A stretch of DNA of 12,249 bases from an uncultured Acidimicrobiaceae bacterium (GCA_937868025.1 CALMLJ010000421.1:1-12249); one strand, 5' to 3'; numbered from the stretch's first letter, positions 1 to 8,107 are shown. Translations and numbers: made by a program. Notes: generated from the letters alone by a model not told the origin.

Positions 1-276
1 CACACGTTCGGGAACCTCGCGTTCGAGGCGATCACCGAGCAGTTCTCGATGTTGCGGGTCGAGCTGTTTCCAGCGAGCGACGTCCCGTTCCGGCACCTGC
101 GAACTCACCGTCCGGCGCCACTCCCGCCAGGAACACCACACGTGCGGCGCACGAGTCGCCTGACGATCGAACAGGCACTGGCGGTGCAGGACATCCGTGA
201 GCGCTTCGGCCGAATCGAGATCGGCCAGCTCCACCGCTTCGCGCTCCACCTCCACCTTCGGGTGGACGGCGCATGA
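1..276 (+). CDS. C-terminal fragment of an unrecognised protein (enters from the left edge)
   Basis: Frame 1 is open from the first base to a TGA at 274-276, giving 91 residues with no start codon required inside the window. The first 22 codons nearly all end in G or C, as expected for a real gene in this genome; later codons are less biased. I do not recognise the family. The stretch ending in DIRERFGRIEIG faintly resembles the extreme C-terminus of actinobacterial DinB/Y-family polymerases (an RFG motif near the end). The usual preceding LLGVS-type motif is absent, so I do not name it. The stop lies inside the block shared with the 3' end of the 570-1136 gene, so the tail of this frame may have been altered by that duplication. 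It could also be a chance frame. Confidence 0.35.
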   Translation, partial: HTFGNLAFEAITEQFSMLRVELFPASDVPFRHLRTHRPAPLPPGTPHVRRTSRLTIEQALAVQDIRERFGRIEIGQLHRFALHLHLRVDGA

Positions 277-277
277 C

Positions 278-331
278 TCAGCGCGAGAGGTGGTCGATCA
301 ATGTCTGGCCGCTCTAGTGCGGCCATCACTT
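278..331 (-). pseudogene. Decayed remnant of the 3' end of a SnoaL-like gene
   Basis: Read on the minus strand, 331-278 aligns codon for codon, without gaps, to the last 18 codons of the intact gene at 570-1136. The remnant reads K-stop-W-P-H-stop-S-G-Q-T-L-I-D-H-L-S-R-stop. The intact gene reads E-C-W-L-H-D-T-D-Q-A-L-I-D-H-L-W-R-stop. Two codons have become stops (Cys to TGA, Asp to TAG). Over 266-330 versus 558-622 I count 54 of 65 identical bases, including about 12 bases beyond the stop, so the match is at DNA level. Homology fades upstream of 331. The rest of 332-487 holds no supportable gene, only a small 6-bp hairpin at 409-426. Confidence 0.65.
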
Positions 332-487
332 GCGGTCGCAGGCCGAGACAGGACGAGGTCGACGCCCTCGAGGTGGCGAGTGCCACGGTCACAGGGTCGA
401 ATGTAGAAGTCCGGTGACAGCCGGACAGGGCAGATCACCGCTCGCCGCGGCCTACGACCGCCGCCGGGGACACCCGTCCGCGGCTCG

Positions 488-526
488 TCCGACGTGGAAC
501 CCGCCGGACGCGGGTTCCACGTCGGA
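488..526 (-). terminator. Perfect 17-bp hairpin downstream of the DUF1272/SnoaL gene
   Basis: The arm TCCGACGTGGAACCCGC (488-504) pairs perfectly with 510-526 across the five-base loop CGGAC. It lies 43 bases past the stop of the minus-strand gene ending at 570. No T-run follows on either strand. This fits the U-less terminators proposed for actinobacteria but is weaker evidence than a hairpin with a T-tail. The symmetry means it could work in both directions. Confidence 0.6.
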
Positions 527-569
527 AGTTCGAGATCTCGCGACCAGGTCCGGCCAGACGGCGCCTGAC

Positions 570-1136
570 TCAGCGCCAGAGGTGATCGATCAACGCCTGG
601 TCGGTGTCGTGCAGCCAGCACTCTCGAAGCAATCCGTCGGCGATCCGGTAGCGCAGGACACGTGACAGCACCGCGGTCTCGCCCTCGCGGGTCAGCTCCT
701 CGGTTACGACGAGCGCCCCGCCGTGGTCACCGACGAGCACACCGTCGACCGAGCGCAACGTGCGAGCAGCGATGGTGCTGACTTCGGCCATGACCCCGAG
801 CGCGGCATCCCGACCCACATGGATGCCGGCGAAGCGGTTCGCGCCGGCGTAATGCAGCGTGAAGTCGTCGGCGTAGCAGGCAATGAGCGTGTCGAGATCA
901 CCGGCCTGCCACGCGTCGGCGTACCGCCTCAGGACGACGCCGGGGCGATCTTCCTCGGGGAACTCCCACGCCGGTCGCTGCACCAGCTCCCCGGTGCAGT
1001 TCGGGCATCGCCCTCCGAGCGGGCCGTCGGCGCACTCGGCGCAGAACGTGCATTCGAACGTGCAGATGCGGGCATCGTGAGACGACGCCGGGAGGGCACG
1101 GTCGCAGCGCTCACAGGATGGGCGGAGGTCGAGCAT
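570..1136 (-). CDS. DUF1272 zinc-ribbon domain fused to a SnoaL-like (NTF2-fold) domain
   Basis: This 188-residue protein has two parts. Residues 1-55 match DUF1272: it opens MLDLRPSCERC, and cysteines at 8, 11, 25, 29, 32, 35, 44 and 47 include clear zinc-ribbon pairs, followed by CPNCTGELVQRP. Residues 60-188 look like a SnoaL/NTF2-fold domain, with VLRRYADAWQAGDLDTLIACYADDFTLHYAG near its start. SnoaL-like domains are small cone-shaped barrels used as isomerases, hydrolases or non-enzymatic binders, so the reaction cannot be named. I chose the ATG at 1136 because DUF1272 proteins begin there and GAGGA lies 8 bases upstream. The frame stays open to 1346, but that would overlap groEL and its terminator. 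The gene is enclosed by hairpins and is probably monocistronic. A decayed copy of its end lies at 278-331. Confidence 0.85.
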   Translation of the reverse strand: MLDLRPSCERCDRALPASSHDARICTFECTFCAECADGPLGGRCPNCTGELVQRPAWEFPEEDRPGVVLRRYADAWQAGDLDTLIACYADDFTLHYAGANRFAGIHVGRDAALGVMAEVSTIAARTLRSVDGVLVGDHGGALVVTEELTREGETAVLSRVLRYRIADGLLRECWLHDTDQALIDHLWR

Positions 1137-1218
1137 GACTCGATCCTCACCCGGAACGGCGATGGCGGCAATGACGGTCCTCTTGCGGTTCCGGCCGTCC
1201 ACCGAGCCAAAACGAACC

Positions 1219-1258
1219 GTGGCGCAGATTCGGTCCTCGCGGACCGAATCTGCGCCAC
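1219..1258 (-). terminator. Intrinsic terminator of groEL
   Basis: A perfect 18-bp stem (GTGGCGCAGATTCGGTCC at 1219-1236, complement at 1241-1258) closes on the four-base loop TCGC. It starts 32 bases past the groEL stop. In the minus direction it is followed by GGTTCGTTTT, a T-rich tail, so it has both parts of an intrinsic terminator. Confidence 0.85.
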
Positions 1259-1290
1259 AGAGCAGGTGAAGCCAGGGGCGAACCCCAGGA

Positions 1291-3043
<1,753 letters not shown>

Positions 3044-3079
3044 GCAGCCCGCCCATTTCCCGCCCGATGGCCCACTCCG

Positions 3080-3110
3080 TTGTCCCTCAACCCGCCCGAG
3101 CGGCTAACTT
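3080..3110 (+). promoter_or_regulatory. Candidate promoter of the FAD oxidoreductase
   Basis: TTGTCC (3080-3085) and TAACTT (3105-3110) are spaced by 19 bases and lie 33 bases before the start codon. TAACTT runs into the palindrome at 3108-3125, so a repressor there would block initiation. The spacing is slightly long and the -35 box weak. Confidence 0.4.
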
Positions 3111-3125
3111 GACCGTCCGGTCAAG
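3108..3125. promoter_or_regulatory. TetR-type operator palindrome
   Basis: CTTGACCGTCCGGTCAAG is an 18-bp inverted repeat (eight paired bases on each side of TC). TTGACCG-N2-CGGTCAA is typical of TetR-family operators. It overlaps the predicted -10 box and ends 18 bases before the ATG of the flavoprotein gene. No TetR gene lies in the window, so the regulator would act in trans. Confidence 0.7.
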
Positions 3126-3143
3126 AAAAGGCGGGAGGGGCAG

Positions 3144-4607
3144 ATGGCCGACGTTGTCATCATCGGGGCCGGTGTGGCCGGGCTCAGCAGCGCGCTCACC
3201 CTGTCGCGCACCGGTCACACGGTCACGCTCGTCGAGCGCGACGCCACGCCGCTTCCGACCGATGCTCACGGGGCATTCGAGTGGGACCGCCGCGGGGCGC
3301 CCCAGGTGCGTCACTCCCACGCGTTCCTCGCCCGACTCCGCAACGCGTTGCGGGATCGCTACCCCGACGTGCTCGACGCCCTCTTCGCCGCCGGGGCCAC
3401 CGAGATGGACTTCATCGCGATGCTCCCCGAAGGGATGGACCGCACCCCGCACCCCGGGGACGACGACCTGGTCGCACTCGCCTGCCGGCGTACGACGTTC
3501 GAATGGGTGCTCCGGCGCGTCGTGCTCGCCGATCCGACGGTGAGCCTGCTCGATGGCCACACCGTGACGTCGCTCAGCTGGACCGCCGGGTCGCCGCCGG
3601 TCGTGACCGGGGTCGTGCTCGACGACGGCGCCGAGATCGCTGCCGACCTCGTGGTCGCCGCCGGCGGCCGCCGCTGCGACGTCCCCCACCTCCTCGAGCC
3701 GCTCGACATCGACCTCGAGGAACGCACCGAGGACACGGGGATCATCTACTTCAGCCGGTTCTTCGCCTTGAACCACGGGGAGGACTGGCCGGCCCAGACC
3801 GGCCCGATCGGTGGCGACCTCGGCTACCTCAAGTACGGCGTCTTCCAAGGCGACAACCGCACGTTCTCGATCACCTTCGCGGTCGGGACCGGCGACGACG
3901 AGATGCGGAAGATCGTCCTCGACCCGGAGCGGTTCATCGAGGTCGCCTCCAAGATCCCGGCGACCGCGCCCTATGTCGACGGCCGCTCCGCACCGATCAC
4001 CGACGTGTTCGTGATGGCCCGCCTCCTCAACCGCAGCCGCCGATTCACCGACACCGACGGCGCTCCCAAGGTGCTCGGGTTCAGCGCCGTCGGTGACAGC
4101 CACACGTGCACCAATCCGCTGTACGGGCGCGGCTGTTCGCTGGGGTTCGTCCAGGCCGAGCTGCTCGCTGCGTCGCTCGCCGACTGGCCGAACAACCCGG
4201 TCGAACGAGCTCGCACGTACGAGGCGCGGTGCGTCGAGGAGATCCTGCCCTGGTACAAGGCGTCGGTCGCCCAGGACGCCGCCAACCGCGCCGACGCAGT
4301 GCGCACGACCGAGCCCGCGGTCGAGGGGGACGCAGCTCCTCACGACGCACCCGCCGGCGACGCTTCGATGTCGGAAGCCGATTCCATGCGAGCGATGATG
4401 CGAGACGGCCTCCTCCCCGCGATCAGAACCGACCCCGTCGTGCTTCGCGCCTTCCTGCGGATGTTCAACCTCCTCGAGGCCCCCGACTCGCTGATGAAGG
4501 ACTGGGACGTCATCGGTCGGGTGATGACCGTGTACCAGGACCGCGACCAGCGTCCGCCCGAACCGGCCCTCGGCCCGGGGCGCGCCGCGATACTGAGCGC
4601 CGTCTGA
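3144..4607 (+). CDS. FAD-dependent oxidoreductase of the PHBH/monooxygenase-like fold
   Basis: The 487-residue protein begins with a Rossmann dinucleotide-binding motif, VVIIGAGVAGLSSA (G8, G10, G13), followed by VTLVER, whose E31 should hold the FAD ribose. The second flavin motif, FSAVGDSHTCTNPLYGRGCSLGF (G317, D318), sits where class A flavoprotein monooxygenases and related reductases place their GD motif. Residues around 390-415 form an Ala/Asp/Glu-rich linker before a C-terminal helical part. The substrate cannot be deduced; hydroxylase, halogenase-like and reductase roles are all possible. The start follows GGGAGGGG seven bases or fewer upstream. A TetR-type palindrome just upstream suggests substrate-inducible expression. 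The membrane-protein pair follows 36 bases later on the same strand and may be co-transcribed. Confidence 0.92.
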   Translation: MADVVIIGAGVAGLSSALTLSRTGHTVTLVERDATPLPTDAHGAFEWDRRGAPQVRHSHAFLARLRNALRDRYPDVLDALFAAGATEMDFIAMLPEGMDRTPHPGDDDLVALACRRTTFEWVLRRVVLADPTVSLLDGHTVTSLSWTAGSPPVVTGVVLDDGAEIAADLVVAAGGRRCDVPHLLEPLDIDLEERTEDTGIIYFSRFFALNHGEDWPAQTGPIGGDLGYLKYGVFQGDNRTFSITFAVGTGDDEMRKIVLDPERFIEVASKIPATAPYVDGRSAPITDVFVMARLLNRSRRFTDTDGAPKVLGFSAVGDSHTCTNPLYGRGCSLGFVQAELLAASLADWPNNPVERARTYEARCVEEILPWYKASVAQDAANRADAVRTTEPAVEGDAAPHDAPAGDASMSEADSMRAMMRDGLLPAIRTDPVVLRAFLRMFNLLEAPDSLMKDWDVIGRVMTVYQDRDQRPPEPALGPGRAAILSAV

Positions 4608-4643
4608 ACCTCACACGTTCGGGGGACGTGCCGATGGGATGTC

Positions 4644-5270
4644 ATGACGCTTCCCCTGGAGCCCGCTGGACCTGATCGCCGGGCGCGCTCGGGCGCTCTC
4701 CTCGAGACGCAACTCATGGTGCTGGTGGCAATCGTCCCGGTCGGGCTGGCGCTCCTGCCCGATCAGAGCGCGGTCTCGCGGTCGGCATGGGTGCTGCTCA
4801 GCCTCACCGTTGCCACCGCGTTCGGCGCGATCGGTGAGCGCCGCCGCCGCCAGCGACTCCTGATGCGCAACGCGTTCGCCCTCGCGATCGTCGCGTTCGG
4901 CGTGCTGGCCGGGCTCATGATCCGTGAATCCGCGCCGGTGACCTTCGCCGCGATCACGTCGGACGAGTCGGCCACGTTGACCCGCGAGTCAGCCACCGAG
5001 CAGGGAGCCGGCGTTCCGGAGGCCAGCGTTCAGGGGGCCACGGCAAGCGCCGAGGACGAACTCGCGGACTGCGAGGCCGCCCTCCGTCGTGTCGAGCAGG
5101 CCATCCGGCCGGTGACGGTGCCCACCACGCCGACGGCCGTCGCCGGGCCCGACGGCCGCACCGTTGCCGAACGCCGCCAGGCGTGCGCCGACCTCGTCGC
5201 CGTCCTCGATGCCGCCGTGCGGCAGAGTGGGGCGCTCGCTCACAACGAGACGCCCGACGCCGATCGGTAG
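4644..5270 (+). CDS. Membrane protein with outside Cys-pair domain, paralogue A (unrecognised)
   Basis: I do not recognise the family. The 208-residue protein has a basic N-terminus, three predicted membrane helices (about 23-40, 47-63, 77-93), a Ser/Thr/Glu-rich linker, and a C-terminal helical part. The loop between helices 2 and 3 is GERRRRQR, so it should face the cytoplasm, which puts the C-terminal domain outside. That domain carries DCEAALRRVEQAIR (C143) and, after a Pro/Gly-rich turn, AERRQACADL (C181). The two cysteines could form a disulfide. The same architecture and motifs recur in the next gene. Its ATG is preceded only by a weak GGGAT, so translation may couple to the upstream gene. 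A later start at the methionine near helix 1 is possible. Confidence 0.8.
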   Translation: MTLPLEPAGPDRRARSGALLETQLMVLVAIVPVGLALLPDQSAVSRSAWVLLSLTVATAFGAIGERRRRQRLLMRNAFALAIVAFGVLAGLMIRESAPVTFAAITSDESATLTRESATEQGAGVPEASVQGATASAEDELADCEAALRRVEQAIRPVTVPTTPTAVAGPDGRTVAERRQACADLVAVLDAAVRQSGALAHNETPDADR

Positions 5271-5272
5271 GT

Positions 5273-5845
5273 ATGGCACTCCCGACCAGCACGCTCCGAC
5301 GCCGAGGCGGCATCGTCGCGGCATGTGTCGTTGGAGTCGGGATGAACGCCGCGCTCGGCGGTGAGGCGATCCACCGATTGCCCTACGTGCTCGCAGCGCT
5401 CGCCGTGCTCGTCCTCCTGCAGACCTTCTGGGAGGAACGGTCGACCAGCGGCCGCTGGCTCGCGGTCAGCAGCGCGACGATGATCATCGCCCTGCTGGCG
5501 TCGATCACGTTGTCGGTCGGACGCTCCGAGCGCGAGCAGACGGAGCGGGCATCGGCGGTACCGACCACCACGGAGGGACCCGCCTCCGCGCCGACGACGC
5601 TCCTGACCGGGACCGACGTGCCGGCCGAGGTGCAGGGCGCCGTCGAGAGTCGGGACGACGCGCAACAGCTGGTGACCTGCGAGTCGGCGCTCGAGCAGAT
5701 CGCCGCCGCGATCCGTCAGGCCGGCGGCACGCTCGACACCCTGGTCGCGGCGCCGGCGAACGGGATCGACGAACCCGACGTCGGCCGGCGTCTGCAGAGC
5801 TGCAACGTCCGCCTCCGGGCGATCGCCGCGACACTGCCCGGATAG
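5273..5845 (+). CDS. Membrane protein with outside Cys-pair domain, paralogue B (unrecognised)
   Basis: This 190-residue protein starts two bases after the stop of paralogue A (TAG-GT-ATG), which implies translational coupling. I chose this ATG because an upstream extension in the same frame would be Arg-rich and would overlap gene A. It has a basic start (TLRRRGG), three membrane helices (about 13-30, 36-52, 62-82), a Thr/Ala/Pro linker, then TCESALEQIAAAIR (C136) and VGRRLQSCNVRL (C167). The pattern C-E-x-A-L-x5-A-I-R ... R-R-x2-x-C aligns with paralogue A, with a shorter gap between cysteines (31 versus 38). The rest of the sequence is highly divergent, so the duplication is old. No enzymatic motif is visible; a sensor, anchor or envelope role is speculation. 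Confidence 0.82.
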   Translation: MALPTSTLRRRGGIVAACVVGVGMNAALGGEAIHRLPYVLAALAVLVLLQTFWEERSTSGRWLAVSSATMIIALLASITLSVGRSEREQTERASAVPTTTEGPASAPTTLLTGTDVPAEVQGAVESRDDAQQLVTCESALEQIAAAIRQAGGTLDTLVAAPANGIDEPDVGRRLQSCNVRLRAIAATLPG

Positions 5846-5896
5846 GGCAGCGCAGGACTGCCCGAACAGGGCAGCGTCGAACTGCCCGGTCAGCAG
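5833..5896. repeat. 24-bp tandem repeat forming a bidirectional terminator
   Basis: Two full 24-base units (5833-5856 and 5857-5880) and a partial third (from 5881) each begin ACTGCCCG; the full units contain GGGCAG. The alternating CTGCCC/GGGCAG blocks can pair in several ways, for example CTGCCC-N5-GGGCAG or GGGCAG-N7-CTGCCC. The first unit includes the last codons and stop of paralogue B, and the third includes the stop of the convergent sulfur-carrier gene at 5890. The position between convergent stops suggests a terminator for both. Confidence 0.7.
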
Positions 5897-6168
5897 CCGC
5901 CGGCGACGGCGGGGATGATCGAGACCTCGGCACCGTCGGGCACCGGGGTGTTGACGCCGTCCATGAAACGGACGTCGTCGTCGGCGACGAACACGTTCAC
6001 GAAGCGCTGGATGGCACCGCTGTCATCGAGCAGGCGCGACGCGAACCCCGGATGCGCTGCGTCGAGGGCGGCGAGCACCTCGCTCACGGTCGACCCCTCG
6101 ACGGTCACCTTGTTGGCGCCGCCCGTCAGGGTGCGGAGGGTGGTGGGGATTCGAACGTCGACACTCAT
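5890..6168 (-). CDS. cysO: CysO-like ubiquitin-fold sulfur carrier (MoaD/ThiS family)
   Basis: The 92-residue protein matches CysO, the sulfur carrier of actinobacterial cysteine synthesis. Shared features include the opening SVDVRIPTTLRTLTGG, then RFVNVFVADDDVRF (55-68), and the end EVSIIPAVAGGC. Family members are activated on the C-terminal Gly-Gly as a thiocarboxylate. Here G90-G91 is followed by C92, so one residue would have to be removed first. In M. tuberculosis cysO sits with the metalloprotease mec and cysM; neither is in this window. I chose the ATG at 6168 because it gives the family N-terminus and has AGGAAAG upstream. A TACGAT box at 6207-6212 is a plausible -10 element giving a leader of about 30 bases. 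It diverges from gpgS. A MoaD or ThiS role is less likely given the sequence. Confidence 0.9.
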   Translation of the reverse strand: MSVDVRIPTTLRTLTGGANKVTVEGSTVSEVLAALDAAHPGFASRLLDDSGAIQRFVNVFVADDDVRFMDGVNTPVPDGAEVSIIPAVAGGC

Positions 6169-6261
6169 CTGGCTGACTACTTTCCTGTGGATCACGGGCC
6201 GCGCGGATCGTAGATGACGGCCGTGTCTCACAACACCTCCGGCGGCCCCTCTTGTTCCCGG

Positions 6262-6267
6262 TAGCGT
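6262..6267 (+). promoter_or_regulatory. -10 box of gpgS (near-leaderless)
   Basis: TAGCGT lies nine bases before the gpgS ATG at 6277, so transcription would begin at or next to the start codon. There is no Shine-Dalgarno sequence between them, which supports leaderless translation. Confidence 0.5.
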
Positions 6268-6276
6268 GCTCGCCCG

Positions 6277-7194
6277 ATGGGCGACCCGGTCACGACACCA
6301 CGCCGCTTCGCTCCCGAGACCGAGCCGGAGCGGTTTCGACATCGAGAGCGAAGCGTCACGGTGTGCGTCCCCGTGTTCAACGAACGGGAGGGCATAGCTC
6401 GTTCCATCGAACAGATCGCCCTCCTGTGTGACGGCGACCTGATCGACCGATTCCTCGTGCTCGACGGCGGCTCCGACGACGGCACACGGGATCTGGCGAC
6501 GACGCTCGCGAACGACCACGCCAACACCTCGGTGCTGTTCGTCGAAGACCTCGCGACCGAGGTGGGGCCGGTCCTCGGCAAGGGCGACTCGATGTGGCGC
6601 TCGCAGGCTGCGATCGACACCGACGTCGTGGTATACCTCGATGCCGACCTCCTGAACGTGTCACCCAACATGGCCTTGTCGCTGGCGGCGCCGCTCGTGT
6701 TCGGCGACGAGGTCGACTTCACCAAGGGTCTGTTCCACCGTGTCACCGACCGTGGCGACCCCCGGGAGTACGACGGCGGGCGGGTGACCGAGTTGGTTGC
6801 CCGGCCGCTCATCAACCTCGTGTGCGCCGACCTCGCGCGGTACTACCAACCGCTCGGCGGCCAAGTCGGCATCCGCACCGACCTGCTCGCGTCGTTGCCC
6901 GTCGTCACCGCCTTCGGGGTCGAGATCGGCATGCTGTTCGACGTCTCCCGCCGGGTGGGCCACGACCGCATCGGCGAGGTCGAACTCGGCGACCTGGTCA
7001 ACTCGGAGAAGGGCGACGGAGAGTTGTTGCCGATGGCGCAGCAGGTGGCGTACACGCTCTTGACCCGCGCCGGCTGTGGCGAACCCGGATGGGTGCCGGC
7101 CGTACGTCCGACCTTCGACGGCGACCTCCGGGTGGTTCCGGGATCCGACGTCGTCGAGCGCCCGCCGTGGATCGAGCGCCCCGGGCGCGGTTGA
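6277..7194 (+). CDS. gpgS: Glucosyl-3-phosphoglycerate synthase (GT81 family)
   Basis: This 305-residue GT-A-fold glycosyltransferase should transfer glucose from an NDP-glucose donor to 3-phosphoglycerate. That is the first step toward glucosylglycerate and, in mycobacteria, methylglucose lipopolysaccharide. It shows the sugar-nucleotide start VCVPVFNEREGI (29-40), LDGGSDDGT (62-70), GKGDSMW (101-107) and the metal-binding D-A-D in YLDADLLNVSP (D122, D124). It also has the family blocks GGRVTELVARPLI (157-169), QPLGGQ (181-186) and FGVEIGML (213-220). Length is close to the usual 310-330. The start is supported by a -10 box nine bases upstream. The gene ends one base from the convergent folP stop. 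gpgS (Rv1208) also neighbours folP2 (Rv1207) in M. tuberculosis, so the pairing is conserved beyond this genome. Confidence 0.93.
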   Translation: MGDPVTTPRRFAPETEPERFRHRERSVTVCVPVFNEREGIARSIEQIALLCDGDLIDRFLVLDGGSDDGTRDLATTLANDHANTSVLFVEDLATEVGPVLGKGDSMWRSQAAIDTDVVVYLDADLLNVSPNMALSLAAPLVFGDEVDFTKGLFHRVTDRGDPREYDGGRVTELVARPLINLVCADLARYYQPLGGQVGIRTDLLASLPVVTAFGVEIGMLFDVSRRVGHDRIGEVELGDLVNSEKGDGELLPMAQQVAYTLLTRAGCGEPGWVPAVRPTFDGDLRVVPGSDVVERPPWIERPGRG

Positions 7195-7195
7195 G

Positions 7196-8107
7196 CTATC
7201 CGGCGCGGTGCCGGCGGAGTTCCACCGGGAGCTCGAGGTCGGGGACGACCGGCGCTCGACCGGCAAGCGCATCGGCCACCCGGAGGTAGTCGGCGACGGG
7301 CGCAACGTCGTGCACCCGCAGGATCAGGCCCGGGTGTTCGAGGAGTGATCCGATCGCGGCAAGCGTGCCGGCCAGCCGATCCCGTGGCGAGCGCCGGGTG
7401 AGTGCGCCGACGAAGTCCTTCCTCGACAGGGCCAACAGGACCGGTCGACCGAACGCGAGCACCCGGTCGATGGCCCGCAACGTCTCGATCGTCTGGAACG
7501 GCGTCTTGGAGAAGTCGGGGCCGGGGTCGAGGATGATCGATTCCTCCGCGACCCCGAGCGACACGGCGAGGCGCATCTTCTCGTCGATGAACGACACGAC
7601 GTCGTCGACGACGTCGGTGTAGAGGTGCGGGTCGGTCAGGCGTTCCTTGGGACGGGAACGGTTGTGCATGAGCACGAGTGCCGACCGATGGTCGGCGCAG
7701 ATCTCGGCGACCTCGGGGTACAGCAGGCCGCTGACGTCGTTGATGATCGACGCACCGGCGCCGAGCACGGCCCGGGCGACCGCCGGCTTGTAGGTGTCGA
7801 CCGACGTCAGCACCGTCGACTCGCGTCGGAGGCCGTCGACGACGGGGAGCACCCGGGCGATCTCCTCCGAAGGATCGATCTCGGGAACGCCGGTGATGCC
7901 CGACTGGCCGCCGATGTCGACCACCTGCGCTCCATCGGCGGCGTGACCGCGGCCGAGGGCGACGCGATCGTCGACGGTCTGGTGCTCACCGGCGTCGGAG
8001 AACGAGTCGGGCGTCGCGTTGACGATGCCCATGATCCAGGGCCGGTCGATCTCGTGGACGTCATCGCCGATCCGGAGCCGTGGGGCCCCGCCGGAGTGTT
8101 CGGTCAC
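7196..8107 (-). CDS. folP: Dihydropteroate synthase, FolP2-like with altered substrate loop
   Basis: The 303-residue product has the DHPS TIM-barrel: PWIMGIVNATPDSFSD (23-38), SVDT (D104), IND (N123), DPG (D194), LALSRKDFVG (K230) and RVHDV (R264, H266). These match the pterin- and phosphate-binding residues of folate DHPS. The loop that normally reads GGESTRPG instead reads GGQSGITG (66-73), losing the Thr-Arg that contacts p-aminobenzoate and pyrophosphate. The LALS-RKD-VG and RVHEVA-like blocks resemble mycobacterial FolP2, whose DHPS activity is doubtful, more than FolP1. So it may be a true DHPS with altered loop or a FolP2-type paralogue. The GTG start (8107) overlaps the amidase TGA as GTGA, implying translational coupling. 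The frame stays open far upstream, but that is the amidase's shadow. Confidence 0.9.
   Translation of the reverse strand: MTEHSGGAPRLRIGDDVHEIDRPWIMGIVNATPDSFSDAGEHQTVDDRVALGRGHAADGAQVVDIGGQSGITGVPEIDPSEEIARVLPVVDGLRRESTVLTSVDTYKPAVARAVLGAGASIINDVSGLLYPEVAEICADHRSALVLMHNRSRPKERLTDPHLYTDVVDDVVSFIDEKMRLAVSLGVAEESIILDPGPDFSKTPFQTIETLRAIDRVLAFGRPVLLALSRKDFVGALTRRSPRDRLAGTLAAIGSLLEHPGLILRVHDVAPVADYLRVADALAGRAPVVPDLELPVELRRHRAG

Noticed and set aside
1..276. Naming the left-edge frame a DNA polymerase IV tail
   Set aside because: Only a short RFG-type motif is similar; the diagnostic preceding motif is missing.
3087..4343. Minus-strand open frame opposite the flavoprotein gene
   Set aside because: The plus strand encodes an unmistakable FAD protein; the antisense translation is low complexity.
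5833..5896. CRISPR array
   Set aside because: The units are contiguous 24-bp repeats with no unique spacers and no cas genes nearby.
6169..6519. Upstream extension of the sulfur-carrier gene to 6519
   Set aside because: It would overlap the start of gpgS antisense. The family N-terminus, ribosome-binding site and -10 box support 6168.
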